64,000 nucleotides of DNA from Sphingorhabdus profundilacus (GCF_009769755.1 NZ_SDWJ01000002.1:682001-746000), one strand, 5' to 3'. Shown: positions 45,501-52,916, counted from the stretch's first letter. Made by a program: numbers and translations. Notes: generated by a model from the sequence alone, not told the origin.

Positions 45501-48173
45501 TTCGTCACCTGTCAACACAAATTGGCTGTTGATGGCAAGGAAAGGGTTGGCAAGTTCGGTCCGCAACGTATCGATTTCGGAGAATAACTGGTTGCCGGTG
45601 ACCGCATCCGTGCTGCCCAAGGCGACGATACCGTCGGCCACATTCACCAGCTTGCGTTCCGTACCCAGCGCGCCAATTGACACGGTGTTTTGTGCATTGG
45701 CAACAGAACCTGCGCCCAAGGCCACGCTGTTGCGTTCGGTCGCCCGTGCGCCATTGCCAACGGCTACAGCGTCATTACCCGCCGAACTGGACCCGAGACC
45801 CACCGCTACGCTATTCACCCCGGCCGCGTTACCACGCAAGGCGATGGAATCCACACCCGTGACGGTTGCGCCTTTACCCAAGGCAAGACCGTTGGCCGCG
45901 GTTTCCGAAACATTCGCGCCATCGCCCAAAGCAACGCCGGATTCTTTGAAAACCTTCGCACCTGTGCCAATGGCAACGCCGTTGGTGGCAACGTCCGTAG
46001 CGAGCTTACCCTTGGATACGTCAGCGCCATTACCAATCGCGATGGCACCGACGGAACCGGAACCGATTTTTGCGTTAATCCCCAAAGCGGTGCCGTTCAC
46101 ACTGGCAATATTTGCATTCGCGCCAAAGGCCGATGCGCCATCGACATTTGCCTGACTGCCCTTGCCAACTGCAGTTGCGGAAATGCCGAGCGCGGTTGCG
46201 GTTGAACCAAGCGCCAAGGCATCTAAAGCCCCCGCGCTGGAACCAAGCCCCACCGCTACGGCGTTCGTCCCCGCCGCACTGCCGCGCAGGGCGACAGCAT
46301 CTGTACCCGCAGCTGTAGAGCCAAGCCCCATCGCTACGGCGTTCGTCCCCGCCGCACTGCCGCGCAGGGCGATAGCGTCCGCGCCCGCTGCATTGGCGTT
46401 TTTGCCCAACGCGAGGCCGTTTGTGGCAGTGTTTGCCACCGTCGCGCCGTCACCCACGGCGACGCCGGATGCGGCGTTCACCTTGGACAGATTACCCAGT
46501 GCCACACCGTTCACGGCGGCAGGCGATGTGCCGACGGTGGTGACTTGCGAACCTGCGCCAATTGCGACGGAGTTGGAGGTGGCGGCATTACCACGCAGGG
46601 CGATGGCATCCTGCGCCGCCTGTGCGCCGTTCCCGACCGCAACCGCATTTTCTGCATTGGCCTTTGCATCAAAGCCAATCGCCGTGGCGTTTTTACCACC
46701 AGCCGCGGCATCCGCACCAAATGCCGAAGCGCCTTCAAAATCTGCGTCACTGCCTTCACCGACAGCGGTGCCCGACAAGCCCGCCGCGCTGGCCAATTTA
46801 CCGATGGCGACCGATTCCAAACCTTCGGCGACGGTGTTGGCACCAATGGCGACACCGCTTTGCCCTTCGACAAACGCGTCCAAACCAATTGCAATGGATT
46901 CATCTGAACTGGCTTCTGCGGACGCGCCCAGCGCAACGCTGTTCTTGCCGGTCGCCGATGCTTCAAAACCAACGGCGGTCGCGCGGTCGAACAGTTGCTT
47001 TCCATCGAGGTCAACGCCCACCCTACCCGCAACGGATCGCGCGCCAATGGCGATAGAGTTATCCGAATCCGCACCTGACCCGAAGCCCATTACAATGGCT
47101 TGAATCGCCGAATTGCCAATTAAAGTGTTCGCACCAATCGAAATAGCCGACAGGCTTTGTGCCTGTGCGCCATTACCAATAGCAACGGTTTGAATGCCCG
47201 AAGCGATCGCTGCACGCCCTATACCGACCGCACTTTCGCCGAAAACTTCCGTTCCCGCACCGATGGCGACGCCCCCCTCGCTATTTGCTTTCGCCTCATT
47301 ACCCAGGGCCAACGCAAAAACGCCGGACGCACTGGAATTGACGCCAATCGCCATTGCTGCGTTCTGTGCCGCGAGGGACGGGATCTCATCGCCGTTAACA
47401 TCAAGCGTGAATGCCTCGGCCGTGGCATTTAGACCAATCGCAATAGAGCCTTTTCCCGTCGCGACTGTGCCTGCACCGACACCAACTGCATCATCATCAA
47501 CCAAGGGCAATGCCCCGGTGGAGGGGCCATATTGGAAATATTTGACGGCGTCTTCCAACTGACCCACCGTTGCCGCGTCGGACAGGTCGATACCGTCGGA
47601 CAGGTTGACAAGGCGGCGTGTGAAGTGGGTGTTTGCGGCTCCGGTGGAATTTCCGATGGATACCGTATTGGCAAGATTGGCAGTGGAATCATTACCTAAC
47701 GCCACCGCATTATCCGCTCCAAAGATAACTTCGGCACTTGCACCAATGGCAACAGTATCTTTTGAGGCGGCTTTTGCGCTTGCGCCTATCGCCGTAGCGG
47801 CAAATGCGGTTGCTTGTGCATTAGATCCAATTGCAGTGGCCGCCGTTTGTGTCGCGTCCGTAAGGTTACCGATCGCGGTCGCCCCCAATGCTGACGCGGT
47901 CGCCTCATTGCCTATGGCAGTTGTGTTCTCCTCAGATGCCTTAGCATTAGCACCCAATGCCGTCGCGCGGAAGCCATCAGCTTGCGCCCCTACACCGCAT
48001 TCGGTCGCAGTGTCCGACTGAAACGGGTTACCACTCGCATCTGTACCAAATTCGCCAATGTTACATTCCACCGTACCATCCGCCCAAACCGGCGGCACGA
48101 TCAGGGCTATTCCCCCCAAGGCCAAAGCCGTTGTTGATGCCCGTAGCAACAGCGTATGTTTTTTGGCGCCCAT
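39522..48173 (-). CDS. Giant trimeric autotransporter adhesin (YadA-like)
   Basis: About 2,883 aa from the ATG at 48173 (GGGAG upstream); a longer frame to 48269 adds 32 residues before a normal signal peptide (MGAKKHTLLLRAST, then IALIVPPVWA). The protein is almost wholly made of YadA head repeats with the SxAxGxxAxA rhythm (NSVALGAGSVA, TDSLAMGA). These are broken by neck/stalk blocks such as RKIVNVAAGT followed by STDAVNADQLF. A short coiled coil (LQKSVADLTSEFSNINTQ) and the YadA anchor barrel end it, with terminal GGRVGVSFGW. It would trimerise and be displayed on the surface for adhesion or biofilm. A large internal tandem duplication is listed separately. Confidence 0.93.
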   Translation of the reverse strand: MGAKKHTLLLRASTTALALGGIALIVPPVWADGTVECNIGEFGTDASGNPFQSDTATECGVGAQADGFRATALGANAKASEENTTAIGNEATASALGATAIGNLTDATQTAATAIGSNAQATAFAATAIGASAKAASKDTVAIGASAEVIFGADNAVALGNDSTANLANTVSIGNSTGAANTHFTRRLVNLSDGIDLSDAATVGQLEDAVKYFQYGPSTGALPLVDDDAVGVGAGTVATGKGSIAIGLNATAEAFTLDVNGDEIPSLAAQNAAMAIGVNSSASGVFALALGNEAKANSEGGVAIGAGTEVFGESAVGIGRAAIASGIQTVAIGNGAQAQSLSAISIGANTLIGNSAIQAIVMGFGSGADSDNSIAIGARSVAGRVGVDLDGKQLFDRATAVGFEASATGKNSVALGASAEASSDESIAIGLDAFVEGQSGVAIGANTVAEGLESVAIGKLASAAGLSGTAVGEGSDADFEGASAFGADAAAGGKNATAIGFDAKANAENAVAVGNGAQAAQDAIALRGNAATSNSVAIGAGSQVTTVGTSPAAVNGVALGNLSKVNAASGVAVGDGATVANTATNGLALGKNANAAGADAIALRGSAAGTNAVAMGLGSTAAGTDAVALRGSAAGTNAVAVGLGSSAGALDALALGSTATALGISATAVGKGSQANVDGASAFGANANIASVNGTALGINAKIGSGSVGAIAIGNGADVSKGKLATDVATNGVAIGTGAKVFKESGVALGDGANVSETAANGLALGKGATVTGVDSIALRGNAAGVNSVAVGLGSSSAGNDAVAVGNGARATERNSVALGAGSVANAQNTVSIGALGTERKLVNVADGIVALGSTDAVTGNQLFSEIDTLRTELANPFLAINSQFVLTGDEAVAGGADAIALGKSASAEADNSVALGAGSVATESGTVSVGAKGKERKIVNVARGTADTDAVNVGQLTEVETSLGDRIQATEIELQFLAVNSNEDPASASGDDAIALGEETAADGLRAIAIGKTANVSAAAEGGVAIGSDTRVTAKNAVALGANSVADAANTVSVGTTLAGGQRKIVNVAAGTLADGSTDAVNADQLFDEIAKVNNTITNISGGSSPFFAAETIDVARAASATGTDSLAMGADADSKGLASISIGEGASVDARASNGIALGKGAKIVDTAAGAPFQTTDAIAIGRDAKSSNLQAIALGNLADASGAASLALGINTKALNTASIAMGNGAVSSGFAGLAFGVNADAFGSRSIAIGADSFASGRNSIAIGIGLLAADTTGPNTGNDLGASGDEAISIGEASFASGGLSIALGGFSGASGLGSTAFGGAARADVEGGLALGFGSTVTSKDGVALGSGSFANRGNAVSFGNDVFDIDGDGDPATNPVFQRQLINVAAGTQLTDAVNVGQLIAAVADANPFFVSQSTNIANKPVATGTDSLAMGALASAVGNNSVALGAGSIAGTGENNVISVGSSTSQRKIINVAAGDLADGSTDAVNADQLFDQIAGVNLNITNLGDTIGDQITDITTDIGDINTSISNITADTKFLAVGSLDTALAASAAGADAVALGAGTKAVGASSVALGLNAEVNAVGSLALGTGAKILDTDVLNSIALGAGSSVTQSNSVAIGAGSVADRVPLAGTAGTVSFGTTATGGQRQLTNVAAGTDLTDAVNKGQLDTAIAGAVGAANPFFVSQSTNIANKPVATGTDSLAMGALASAVGNNSVALGAGSIAGTGENNVISVGSSTSQRQIINVAAGDLADGSTDAVNADQLFDQIAGVNLNITNLGDTIGDQITDITTDIGDINTSISNITADTKFLAVGSLDTALAASAAGADAVALGAGTKAVGASSVALGLNAEVNAVGSLALGTGAKILDTDVLNSIALGAGSSVTQSNSVAIGAGSVADRVPLAGTAGTVSFGTTATGGQRQLTNVAAGTDLTDAVNKGQLDTAIAGAVGAANPFFVSQSTNIANKPVATGTDSLAMGASASAVGNNSVALGAGSIAGVANVVSVGSSTLQRKIINVAAGTLADGSTDAVNADQLFDQIAGVNSSITTIEGDITTLEGDITNITADTKFLAVGSLASATAASAAGADAVALGAGTIAAGLNSVAIGKDARIEGTVKNSIALGAGSVALEDDTVSFGTTLSTRKLVNVSAGRLALDSTDAVNGAQLQTLANQVTNINNSLNEDSPWISVKSLVGQDLVASATGEDAVAIGGGSKATGQDSVAIGNGAIAEGGASVSIGKGNRATGKGAVAIGDPNVANGTGAFAGGDENQAIGDGTLALGNLNKAFGKSAIALGDSATAGAVDAAGVPLGAGNIAIGDTASATNLDNIAIGSGATVSVANAMALGKAATVGAAGGNSIALGNGSVANEANVLSIGAVGAERKIVNVARGSGDFEAVNVAQLTEALQGVIAGVNPFFITSSTSGKATVNGVDSIALGKDATTNGDNSVALGTGSVADEDGVVSVGAAGAERKITNVKAGLISETSTDAVNGAQLLAEVNRAITQSFNPFVTVNSIGGKSTATGADAVAIGKGSFATGEKAVALGQGATVDAAAQNSVALGAGSVVSANQSNVVSVGAVGAERKIVNVADGLVAAGSKEAVNGGQLAAVRDLVTNVTRDTTVALERTQYLEVNSTGTKPKATGEDAIALGENANANSKDALAVGVNANATGAAALAIGAGSKSNGAGAIALGNGANSEGALTVAIGNGASATKAGSVAIGQGATTTRENQIAVGNTTTTVTMAGLGSAASTAAQTGTTKLVTGDSFGNLAYSTFSTTDITNLQKSVADLTSEFSNINTQVEGLNRKARQADGGIAAAMALGGTLLIPDKAVSVTFNLATYRGEQGFSGALVAQVKENIWITGGIAGSTVKRSTGGRVGVSFGW
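42240..43937. repeat. 813-bp near-perfect tandem duplication inside the adhesin gene
   Basis: Two full units (about 42240-43052 and 43053-43865) and the beginning of a third (to about 43937) repeat with a period of 813 bp, which equals 271 codons and keeps frame. Only isolated differences are visible, for example gttgacc versus gttcacc at 42355/43168. Less exact similarity extends to the left of 42240. The near identity at DNA level shows a recent duplication or ongoing gene conversion. Confidence 0.9.
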
Positions 48174-48497
48174 CGGTAATAACTCCCTGTCTTGCCCAAA
48201 GCCCCCATCCACGGGGCGGTTTGCGACATCAAAACCCCGCAAACAGATTCGGAATTCTGATTTATCCACAGGGTGTTGCCAAACATTGTGGTGCTATGTC
48301 AATATACATTGTGATGCTATTTATATGTCGGCTGAACATGGGGTGTATGGTTCTGGTGTCGGCGGGGTTGGGGTTTTTCGTCAGAAGGAATAAGGGAAGG
48401 AGGAATAAGATGTTTGCTTTGAGGGCTGCCGCCCTCTTGATAATCTTCGTAGCCTTCGTGTGAAATCTTCTCCCCATGGAATCCCAATTACCCGTCA

Positions 48498-48519
48498 CCC
48501 CTCCCGCAGGCGGGAGGGG
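48498..48519. repeat. Palindromic repeat type A, single hairpin
   Basis: CCCCTCCCGC and GCGGGAGGGG with a 2-nt centre form a perfect 10-bp stem. The same core occurs in double form at 48786-48888 and inside valS at 58280-58366. Confidence 0.8.
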
Positions 48520-48551
48520 GATTGGCACCTTCATTGACTCGACCAATTCTA

Positions 48552-48639
48552 CTCTCTCCGCGAACTCCGCGCACTCCGCGTGAACCAAAAACACAGCGCT
48601 AATTAGGTTCACGCGGAGTGCGCGGAGAGCGCGGAGAAG
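48552..48639. repeat. Long inverted repeat type D, copy 1
   Basis: Two arms of about 34 bp (48552-48586 and 48606-48639) are near-perfect inverted copies built from CCGCG-rich words and ending in the core GCGTGAACC / GGTTCACGC. A diverged second copy is at 48933-49018, and a relative flanks the gap after valS at 59627-59752. Confidence 0.75.
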
Positions 48640-48689
48640 GTAGATTTCATCCTGAACCTTGGCTCTCCTCCCGTTGAATCCTATTTACC

Positions 48690-48738
48690 CGTCATCCTGA
48701 ACTTGGTTCACCTCCGGTGACTGCGTTCAGGGTGACGG
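48690..48738. repeat. Inverted repeat type C, copy 1
   Basis: Arms GTCATCCTGAAC and GTTCAGGGTGAC flank an inner small hairpin TTCACCTCCGGTGA. A related and longer copy is at 49035-49198. Confidence 0.7.
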
Positions 48739-48785
48739 AGATTTGGGATTCGGGGCGGCGGGAGCGTGATTTCGGCCTTCTTGCT

Positions 48786-48888
48786 CCCCTCCCGCTTGCG
48801 GGAGGGGCTGGGGGAGGGTGACACGGCGAAGTCGCAAGGCGGACCTACGGCCCGCCCCTCCCCTAACCCCTCCCGCACGCGGGAGGGG
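48786..48888. repeat. Palindromic repeat type A, double-hairpin form
   Basis: Two hairpins with identical arms (CCCCTCCCGC/GCGGGAGGGG) stand at 48786-48807 and 48867-48888. Their inner flanks CTGGGGGAGGGTG and CCCCTCCCCTAA are also mutually complementary, so the 103-bp unit can fold as one cruciform. The copy inside valS has the same plan with a shorter centre. Confidence 0.85.
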
Positions 48889-48932
48889 GATTGGTTTGTG
48901 CGACGATTTGGTGATTAGGCGAAGCTTTTTTA

Positions 48933-49018
48933 CTCTCTGCGTTCCTCCGCGGTCTCTGCGTGAACCCATCAATCCTTACGTCTTTTGGTTCACGCAGAGG
49001 CCGCAGGGTTCGCAGAAC
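48933..49018. repeat. Long inverted repeat type D, copy 2
   Basis: Arms at 48933-48966 and 48987-49018 pair over about 32 bp with mismatches and share the GCGTGAACC end with copy 1. Confidence 0.7.
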
Positions 49019-49034
49019 TATCCTTTTCAAACAC

Positions 49035-49198
49035 CGTCACCCCGAACTTGGTTCACCTTCGGTGACTGCGTTCCAGGGTCTATCTATCAGCCCGTTTCTG
49101 CCTTGTCGTGGCACGCCGAGTGGCGACGTGCGGTTGGGCTTGCTTTCTTACTGTGGGTGTGCGGCGCGATGGACCCTGAAACAAGTTCAGGGTGACGG
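49035..49198. repeat. Inverted repeat type C, copy 2 (long form)
   Basis: The left end CGTCACCCCGAACTTGG and the right end AAGTTCAGGGTGACGG are inverted copies. The left part also repeats copy 1 closely (GGTTCACCTTCGGTGACTGC). The core of about 90 bp has no visible coding capacity. Confidence 0.65.
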
Positions 49199-49249
49199 GT
49201 TTGTGTCGGTGGAAAGGGGGAGGTCGGGCGATACCCTCACCGTTGTTGC

Positions 49250-49410
49250 CCCTCTGCGCTGCGACTAGCGAATAAATTCGCAAGTCTCGCCCCTCTCCCT
49301 TGAAGGGGAGAGGGAGAGGTCGGGGATTGATCTCACCGCCGAGGCCCCTCTCCAACTGCGCCTAGGCCTGTCGGCCAAGGCTTCGTATCCTCTCCCCTGA
49401 AGGGGAGAGG
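49250..49410. repeat. Palindromic element type B, left copy
   Basis: About 161 bp. It begins CCCCTCTGCGCTGCGAC, contains AGCGAATAAATTCGC, the hairpin CTCTCCC/GGGAGAG family words and GCGCCTAGGCCTGTCGGCC, and ends in CTCTCCCCTGAAGGGGAGAG. It is repeated in the same orientation at 49894-50055, on the other side of the DUF559 gene. Confidence 0.85.
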
Positions 49411-49423
49411 TCATGCGCTTTTT

Positions 49424-49495
49424 CCTCTCTCCTTTAGGGGAGAGGTACGTAGTCTTATGGCTTTAGCCATTAGACGAAGTGGAGAGGGGGAGTTG
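49424..49495. repeat. Palindromic element type B, partial or diverged copy
   Basis: CCTCTCTCCTTTAGGGGAGAGG is followed by a different centre (GGCTTTAGCC hairpin) and GGAGAGGGGG. It looks like a shortened relative of the flanking type B copies, placed just before the DUF559 gene. Confidence 0.55.
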
Positions 49496-49548
49496 GCGCA
49501 CCACCTTTTCGATATTGCTTTGTTCCCCGTAACGGTTATCCATAAACA

Positions 49549-49920
49549 ATGAGAAATCAGACCCTTATTGAAAGAGCAAAGCAAATGCGGCGAGAGTCGA
49601 CGCCGCCGGAGCGGGCGTTGTGGGCGCGTTTGAAATCCGACCAACTCGATGGAGCAAAATTCCGTCGGCAAGTTGTAATCGGACCTTATATCGCCGACTT
49701 TGCGTGTCGTTCCCCAAACATGATCGTGGTCGAACTTGATGGCGACACGCACGGCGCGCAATTGGAATATGACGCGAAACGGACGCGCTATCTGGAGGGC
49801 ATGGGTTACCGTGTTTTGCGTTTTTCGAACCGGGATGTGTTGCGGGATAGAGAGAATGTACTGGCGACGATTTGCGCGAATCTAGCCGTCACTCCCCTCT
49901 CCGCTGCGACTAGCGAATAA
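49549..49920 (+). CDS. DUF559 endonuclease-like protein
   Basis: 123 aa. The beginning RAKQMRRESTPPERALWARL and the core FRRQVVIGPYIADFACRS, VVELDGDTHG, RTRYLEGMGYRVLRFSNRDV match the DUF559 family, whose fold is related to the Vsr (very short patch repair) endonucleases. The D/E-x-D-G segment is the expected metal site. The last residues TPLSAATSE and the stop codon are encoded by the first bases of the right-hand type B repeat, so gene and repeat are physically joined. No strong Shine-Dalgarno is visible. Function of the family is unproven; DNA nicking or repair is inferred from the fold. Confidence 0.87.
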   Translation: MRNQTLIERAKQMRRESTPPERALWARLKSDQLDGAKFRRQVVIGPYIADFACRSPNMIVVELDGDTHGAQLEYDAKRTRYLEGMGYRVLRFSNRDVLRDRENVLATICANLAVTPLSAATSE

Positions 49921-50055
49921 ATTCGCAAGTCTCGCTCCTCTCCCCTGAAGGAGAGAGGGAGAGGTTGGGCGCTGTCCTAACCGTTGTAGCCCCTCTCCAA
50001 CTGCGCCTAGGCCTTGCGGCCAAGGCTTCGTATCCTCTCCCCTGAAGGGGAGAGG
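49894..50055. repeat. Palindromic element type B, right copy
   Basis: About 162 bp, same orientation and near-identical outer parts to the left copy: TGCGACTAGCGAATAAATTC, GCCCCTCTCCAACTGCGCC and the terminal CTCTCCCCTGAAGGGGAGAG. The centre differs more. It supplies the C-terminus of the DUF559 gene and ends 15 bp before the tRNA-Cys 3' end. Confidence 0.85.
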
Positions 50056-50069
50056 TTGTGGCGGGAAAT

Positions 50070-50143
50070 TGGAGGCCCGAGCCGGAATCGAACCGGCGTG
50101 CAAGGATTTGCAATCCTCTGCGTCACCACTCCGCCATCGGGCC
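50070..50143 (-). tRNA. tRNA-Cys (GCA)
   Basis: 74 nt including an encoded CCA. The acceptor stem is GGCCCGA with TCGGGCC, the discriminator base is U as expected for Cys, the anticodon loop reads ATTGCAAAT giving GCA, and the T-arm shows GGTTCGATTCC. A TATAAA-like promoter element and a hairpin ATACAGC/GCTGTAT (50163-50179) lie just upstream on the minus strand. Confidence 0.95.
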
Positions 50144-50406
50144 TCTGGAAAGCATATGCTTTATACAGCGATGCTGTATGTGGTGAGCGCGGGCGTCTAG
50201 CGGCTTGGGCGGATCAAATCAACCGGCAATCTGTGCCTTGCCCGCCACAAAGGGCGGAAAAAATGCCATTTGCATGGGCAGGTTGGGCGTTTGTCTGAAT
50301 CCCGCTTGGCGATTTGCCTTGTGCTGGCTAGAACCGAAAGAAAAGGCTGTATTGTATTTGCAACACAGTTATGCCACATGGCGCGGAAAGTAATGGAAAA
50401 ATCCTG

Positions 50407-51003
50407 ATGGAATCTGTGAGTTTTGAAGATATGCGGCGGGCGATGGTCGATTCCCAGTTGCGGACCAATGGTGTGACGCAGGCATGGGTCCTGGCCGCGA
50501 TGGGCAGTGTGCCGCGCGAAGATTATGTGCCGGTATCGCATCACAATGTGTGCTATACAGACCGTGCGATCCCGCTGGATGACGGGACGGTGCTGAATCC
50601 GCCACTGGCCACCGCCCTGTTGTTGCAGGCGGCCGACATTCAGGCGACCGACAAAGTTCTTTTAATCGGCGCAAGCGAAGCAGGGGCGCAGGGCTATGTT
50701 GCTGCGCTGTTGCGGGCCCGTGTTGCCGGCCTGACCAGTGCCAGCACGGCCAATTGGGCCGATGCGGGCCACGCTGCGCCTTATGATGTGATCTTCATTG
50801 ACGGCGCGGCGCACTTGGTGCCTGACGCATTGCTGGCGCTGGCCGAAGAAGGAGCGCGGTTGGTGACGGGCATTGCCGATGGCCCGGTTACACGATTGGC
50901 CAAGGGCTATATCCATCAGGGACAGGTTGCATTGAAAGCATTTATCGACAGCGAAATCGCGCCACTGGCCGCATTTGCGCGCAAGCCGGAATTCACATTT
51001 TGA
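50407..51003 (+). CDS. Protein-L-isoaspartate O-methyltransferase-like protein
   Basis: 198 aa from the ATG at 50407. The N-terminus RRAMVDSQLRTNGVT and VPREDYVP match the PCMT family, and DDGTVLNPPLATALLL corresponds to the substrate-side region. The SAM-binding motif is altered: VLLIGASEAGAQGYVAALL in place of the usual LEIGTGSGYQ, and the whole protein is slightly short. It may be a non-canonical methyltransferase. The stop overlaps the TTG start of the tolC-like gene; this pair is common in sphingomonads. Confidence 0.82.
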   Translation: MESVSFEDMRRAMVDSQLRTNGVTQAWVLAAMGSVPREDYVPVSHHNVCYTDRAIPLDDGTVLNPPLATALLLQAADIQATDKVLLIGASEAGAQGYVAALLRARVAGLTSASTANWADAGHAAPYDVIFIDGAAHLVPDALLALAEEGARLVTGIADGPVTRLAKGYIHQGQVALKAFIDSEIAPLAAFARKPEFTF

Positions 51004-52463
51004 CCCCGCGCCGGTTTAGTGTCGCCGCGCTGCTTTGTTCGGCGCTTGTCAGCGGGCCTGTCGCTGCGGATACGTTGCGCGATGCGCTGGTGTCGGCTTA
51101 TGAAACCAACCCCAATCTGACCGCCGCGCGTGAAGGGCAGAAGGCGACTAATGAAGGTGTGCCGCTGGCCAAGGCCAATGGCCGCCCTGATGTCAGCATA
51201 CAGTCGACCTATTTCGAAAATATCATGCAGGACAGTGGCTCTTCCGTCACGCAGGCGCGCGGGATAAGCGCGAATGGGACGATATCTGCGCCTGTTTATG
51301 CAGGGGGCGGCATCCGCAATGCGGTGCGCGCCGCTGAAAACCGGGTTGAGGCAGGCTTTGCCAGTCTGCGCGGTACCGAAAGCGCGATTTTTTCGGCGGT
51401 GGTCGGCGCATATATGGACGTTATCCGCGACGAATCGATTGTCGATCTGAACCGGGCGCAGGTCGGTGTGCTTTCGGTCAATCTGGATGCGACACGTGAC
51501 CGATTTGAAATTGGTGACCTGACCCGGACCGATGTGGCCCAATCCGAAGCACGGCTGGCGCTGGCCACCAGCAATCTTGAATCGGCGCGGGCGAACCTCA
51601 TCCGGTCGAAAGAAATCTATATCCAGCTGGTCGGGCGCGAACCGGGGCAATTATCTGCGCCGCCTCCCTTGCCCAATTTGCCGGACACACCCGACAATGC
51701 CGTGAATGTCGCGCTGGAAAATAACCCCGACCTGATCGCCGCACGGGAAGCGCGGGAAGCGGCCGGTTTTGACCGGCGGGCCGCCAATGCGTCACGCCTG
51801 CCCACGGTCAGCGTTTTCACCACGCCTTCCTATAGCAATGCCTTGGATTCTATTTCATCGCGAATCCCTGGATTTCAGGCAGACAACAAATCCTTCACGG
51901 CGCAGGCCGGGGTGCGGGCGACGATCCCATTGTACCAGGGCGGTCAACCTGCGGCGCAAATCCGGCAGGCACAGGCCCGTTTGGGGCAGGCACAAGAACT
52001 GGAAATCGCCGCCGAACGCGAAGCGATTGCCCAGACCCGCGCATCCTATGCCAGCTGGAAAGCGGCCAATGACGTCATCGTCGCGTCGGAACGGGCGGTT
52101 TCGGCCAACGAGCTGTCGCTGGAAGGAACGCGCGCGGAAAACAGCGTGGGCAACCGGACGATATTGGACATTTTGAACGCCGAGCAGGAATTGCTGAACA
52201 GCAAGGTGCAATTGGTCACGGCACGGCGCAACGCCTATGTCGCAGGCTTTACCCTATTGGCCGCGATGGGCCGTGCCGAGGCGCGTGATCTGGGCCTTGA
52301 AGGCGGGGTTTTATATGATCCGGTGGCGGAATATGAAAAGGTCGACAATGCGTGGAACGACCTGTCCACATTGCCCGATCCAACCACAAAATCGACGCGC
52401 ACCGTTGACACGCCAGCACAAAAAGCAGAAATAGAGCCGCTTCCGACCCAAATGAGGAAGTAA
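51000..52463 (+). CDS. tolC: TolC-family outer-membrane efflux/export channel
   Basis: 487 aa, TTG start at 51000 overlapping the preceding stop. The signal peptide (VAALLCSALVSGPVAA) leads into the family opening DTLRDALVSAYETNPNL. Two outer-membrane-efflux repeats follow: one around TRDRFEIGDLTRTDVAQSEA and one around TRAENSVGNRTILDILNAEQ, with strand parts including PVYAGGGIRNAV and PLYQGGQPAAQIRQ. It forms the trimeric exit duct of tripartite efflux or type I secretion. The C-terminal tail is short and polar. Confidence 0.92.
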   Translation: MTPRRFSVAALLCSALVSGPVAADTLRDALVSAYETNPNLTAAREGQKATNEGVPLAKANGRPDVSIQSTYFENIMQDSGSSVTQARGISANGTISAPVYAGGGIRNAVRAAENRVEAGFASLRGTESAIFSAVVGAYMDVIRDESIVDLNRAQVGVLSVNLDATRDRFEIGDLTRTDVAQSEARLALATSNLESARANLIRSKEIYIQLVGREPGQLSAPPPLPNLPDTPDNAVNVALENNPDLIAAREAREAAGFDRRAANASRLPTVSVFTTPSYSNALDSISSRIPGFQADNKSFTAQAGVRATIPLYQGGQPAAQIRQAQARLGQAQELEIAAEREAIAQTRASYASWKAANDVIVASERAVSANELSLEGTRAENSVGNRTILDILNAEQELLNSKVQLVTARRNAYVAGFTLLAAMGRAEARDLGLEGGVLYDPVAEYEKVDNAWNDLSTLPDPTTKSTRTVDTPAQKAEIEPLPTQMRK

Positions 52464-52490
52464 TAAACAAAGCTATGGGGAGCTTTAACT

Positions 52491-52916
52491 ATGGCCGAGG
52501 GCCGGAATGAGCCATCAATGGATGAGATTTTGTCGTCGATAAAACGCATTATTGCAGATGATGACCGCGCACGCCCCCTATCGGCGAAACGTGCTGCCAA
52601 GGACGCGCCTCTGGATGCGGAGGACGAGATTCTGGAACTGACCGAGGCCGCCACCGATTCGGAAATGGACGCGGCGGACGAAGTGCTGCTCGATGACAGC
52701 AAGGCCCGCAGCCTGCGCCACAGCTTTTCCGCGCTACAGACATTGTCCGAACCCGGCGTTGCCCCGCAAATCGTGCGTTCGGGCGAAACCTCGCTTGAGG
52801 GGCTGACCCGCGACCTGTTGCGCCCGATGTTGAAGGACTGGCTCGACACCAACCTGCCGCCGATCGTCGAAGCGATGGTCGAGCGCGAAATTAACCGCAT
52901 CACCAAAAAGGGCTGA
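52491..52916 (+). CDS. popZ: PopZ-like polar organising protein (DUF2497)
   Basis: 141 aa. The N-terminal helix EPSMDEILSSIKRIIADDD and the C-terminal helices SLEGLTRDLLRPMLKDWLD and LPPIVEAMVEREINRI match the two conserved parts of alphaproteobacterial PopZ. The middle (about 28-90) is acidic and disordered-looking, as in PopZ, where it sets condensate properties. It organises the cell pole and anchors the chromosome origin in Caulobacter. Its stop overlaps the next start (TGATG). Confidence 0.88.
   Translation: MAEGRNEPSMDEILSSIKRIIADDDRARPLSAKRAAKDAPLDAEDEILELTEAATDSEMDAADEVLLDDSKARSLRHSFSALQTLSEPGVAPQIVRSGETSLEGLTRDLLRPMLKDWLDTNLPPIVEAMVEREINRITKKG

Larger units (their letters stand above)
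48174..49548. other. Repeat-rich intergenic region without genes
   Basis: About 1.4 kb between the adhesin and the DUF559 gene. I find no convincing gene. The sequence is packed with inverted repeats of at least four kinds, listed below, plus a hairpin GAGGGC/GCCCTC at 48421-48436. The adhesin promoter must lie near 48174-48400, which is more AT-rich. Confidence 0.7.

Noticed and set aside
43324-46155. Long open frame of 943 codons on the plus strand opposite the adhesin
   Set aside because: It follows from the regular Gly/Ala/Ser codon pattern of the head repeats on the minus strand; its translation is low-complexity Ala/Pro/Ser without any family motif, and it repeats with the 813-bp unit.
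48498-50055. CRISPR array
   Set aside because: Repeats are palindromic, of different types, irregular in spacing and partly longer than 100 bp; there are no regular spacers and no cas genes.
50205-50393. 62-codon plus-strand frame before the PCMT-like gene
   Set aside because: Composition is unconvincing, there is no ribosome site, and it overlaps the probable promoter of the following operon.
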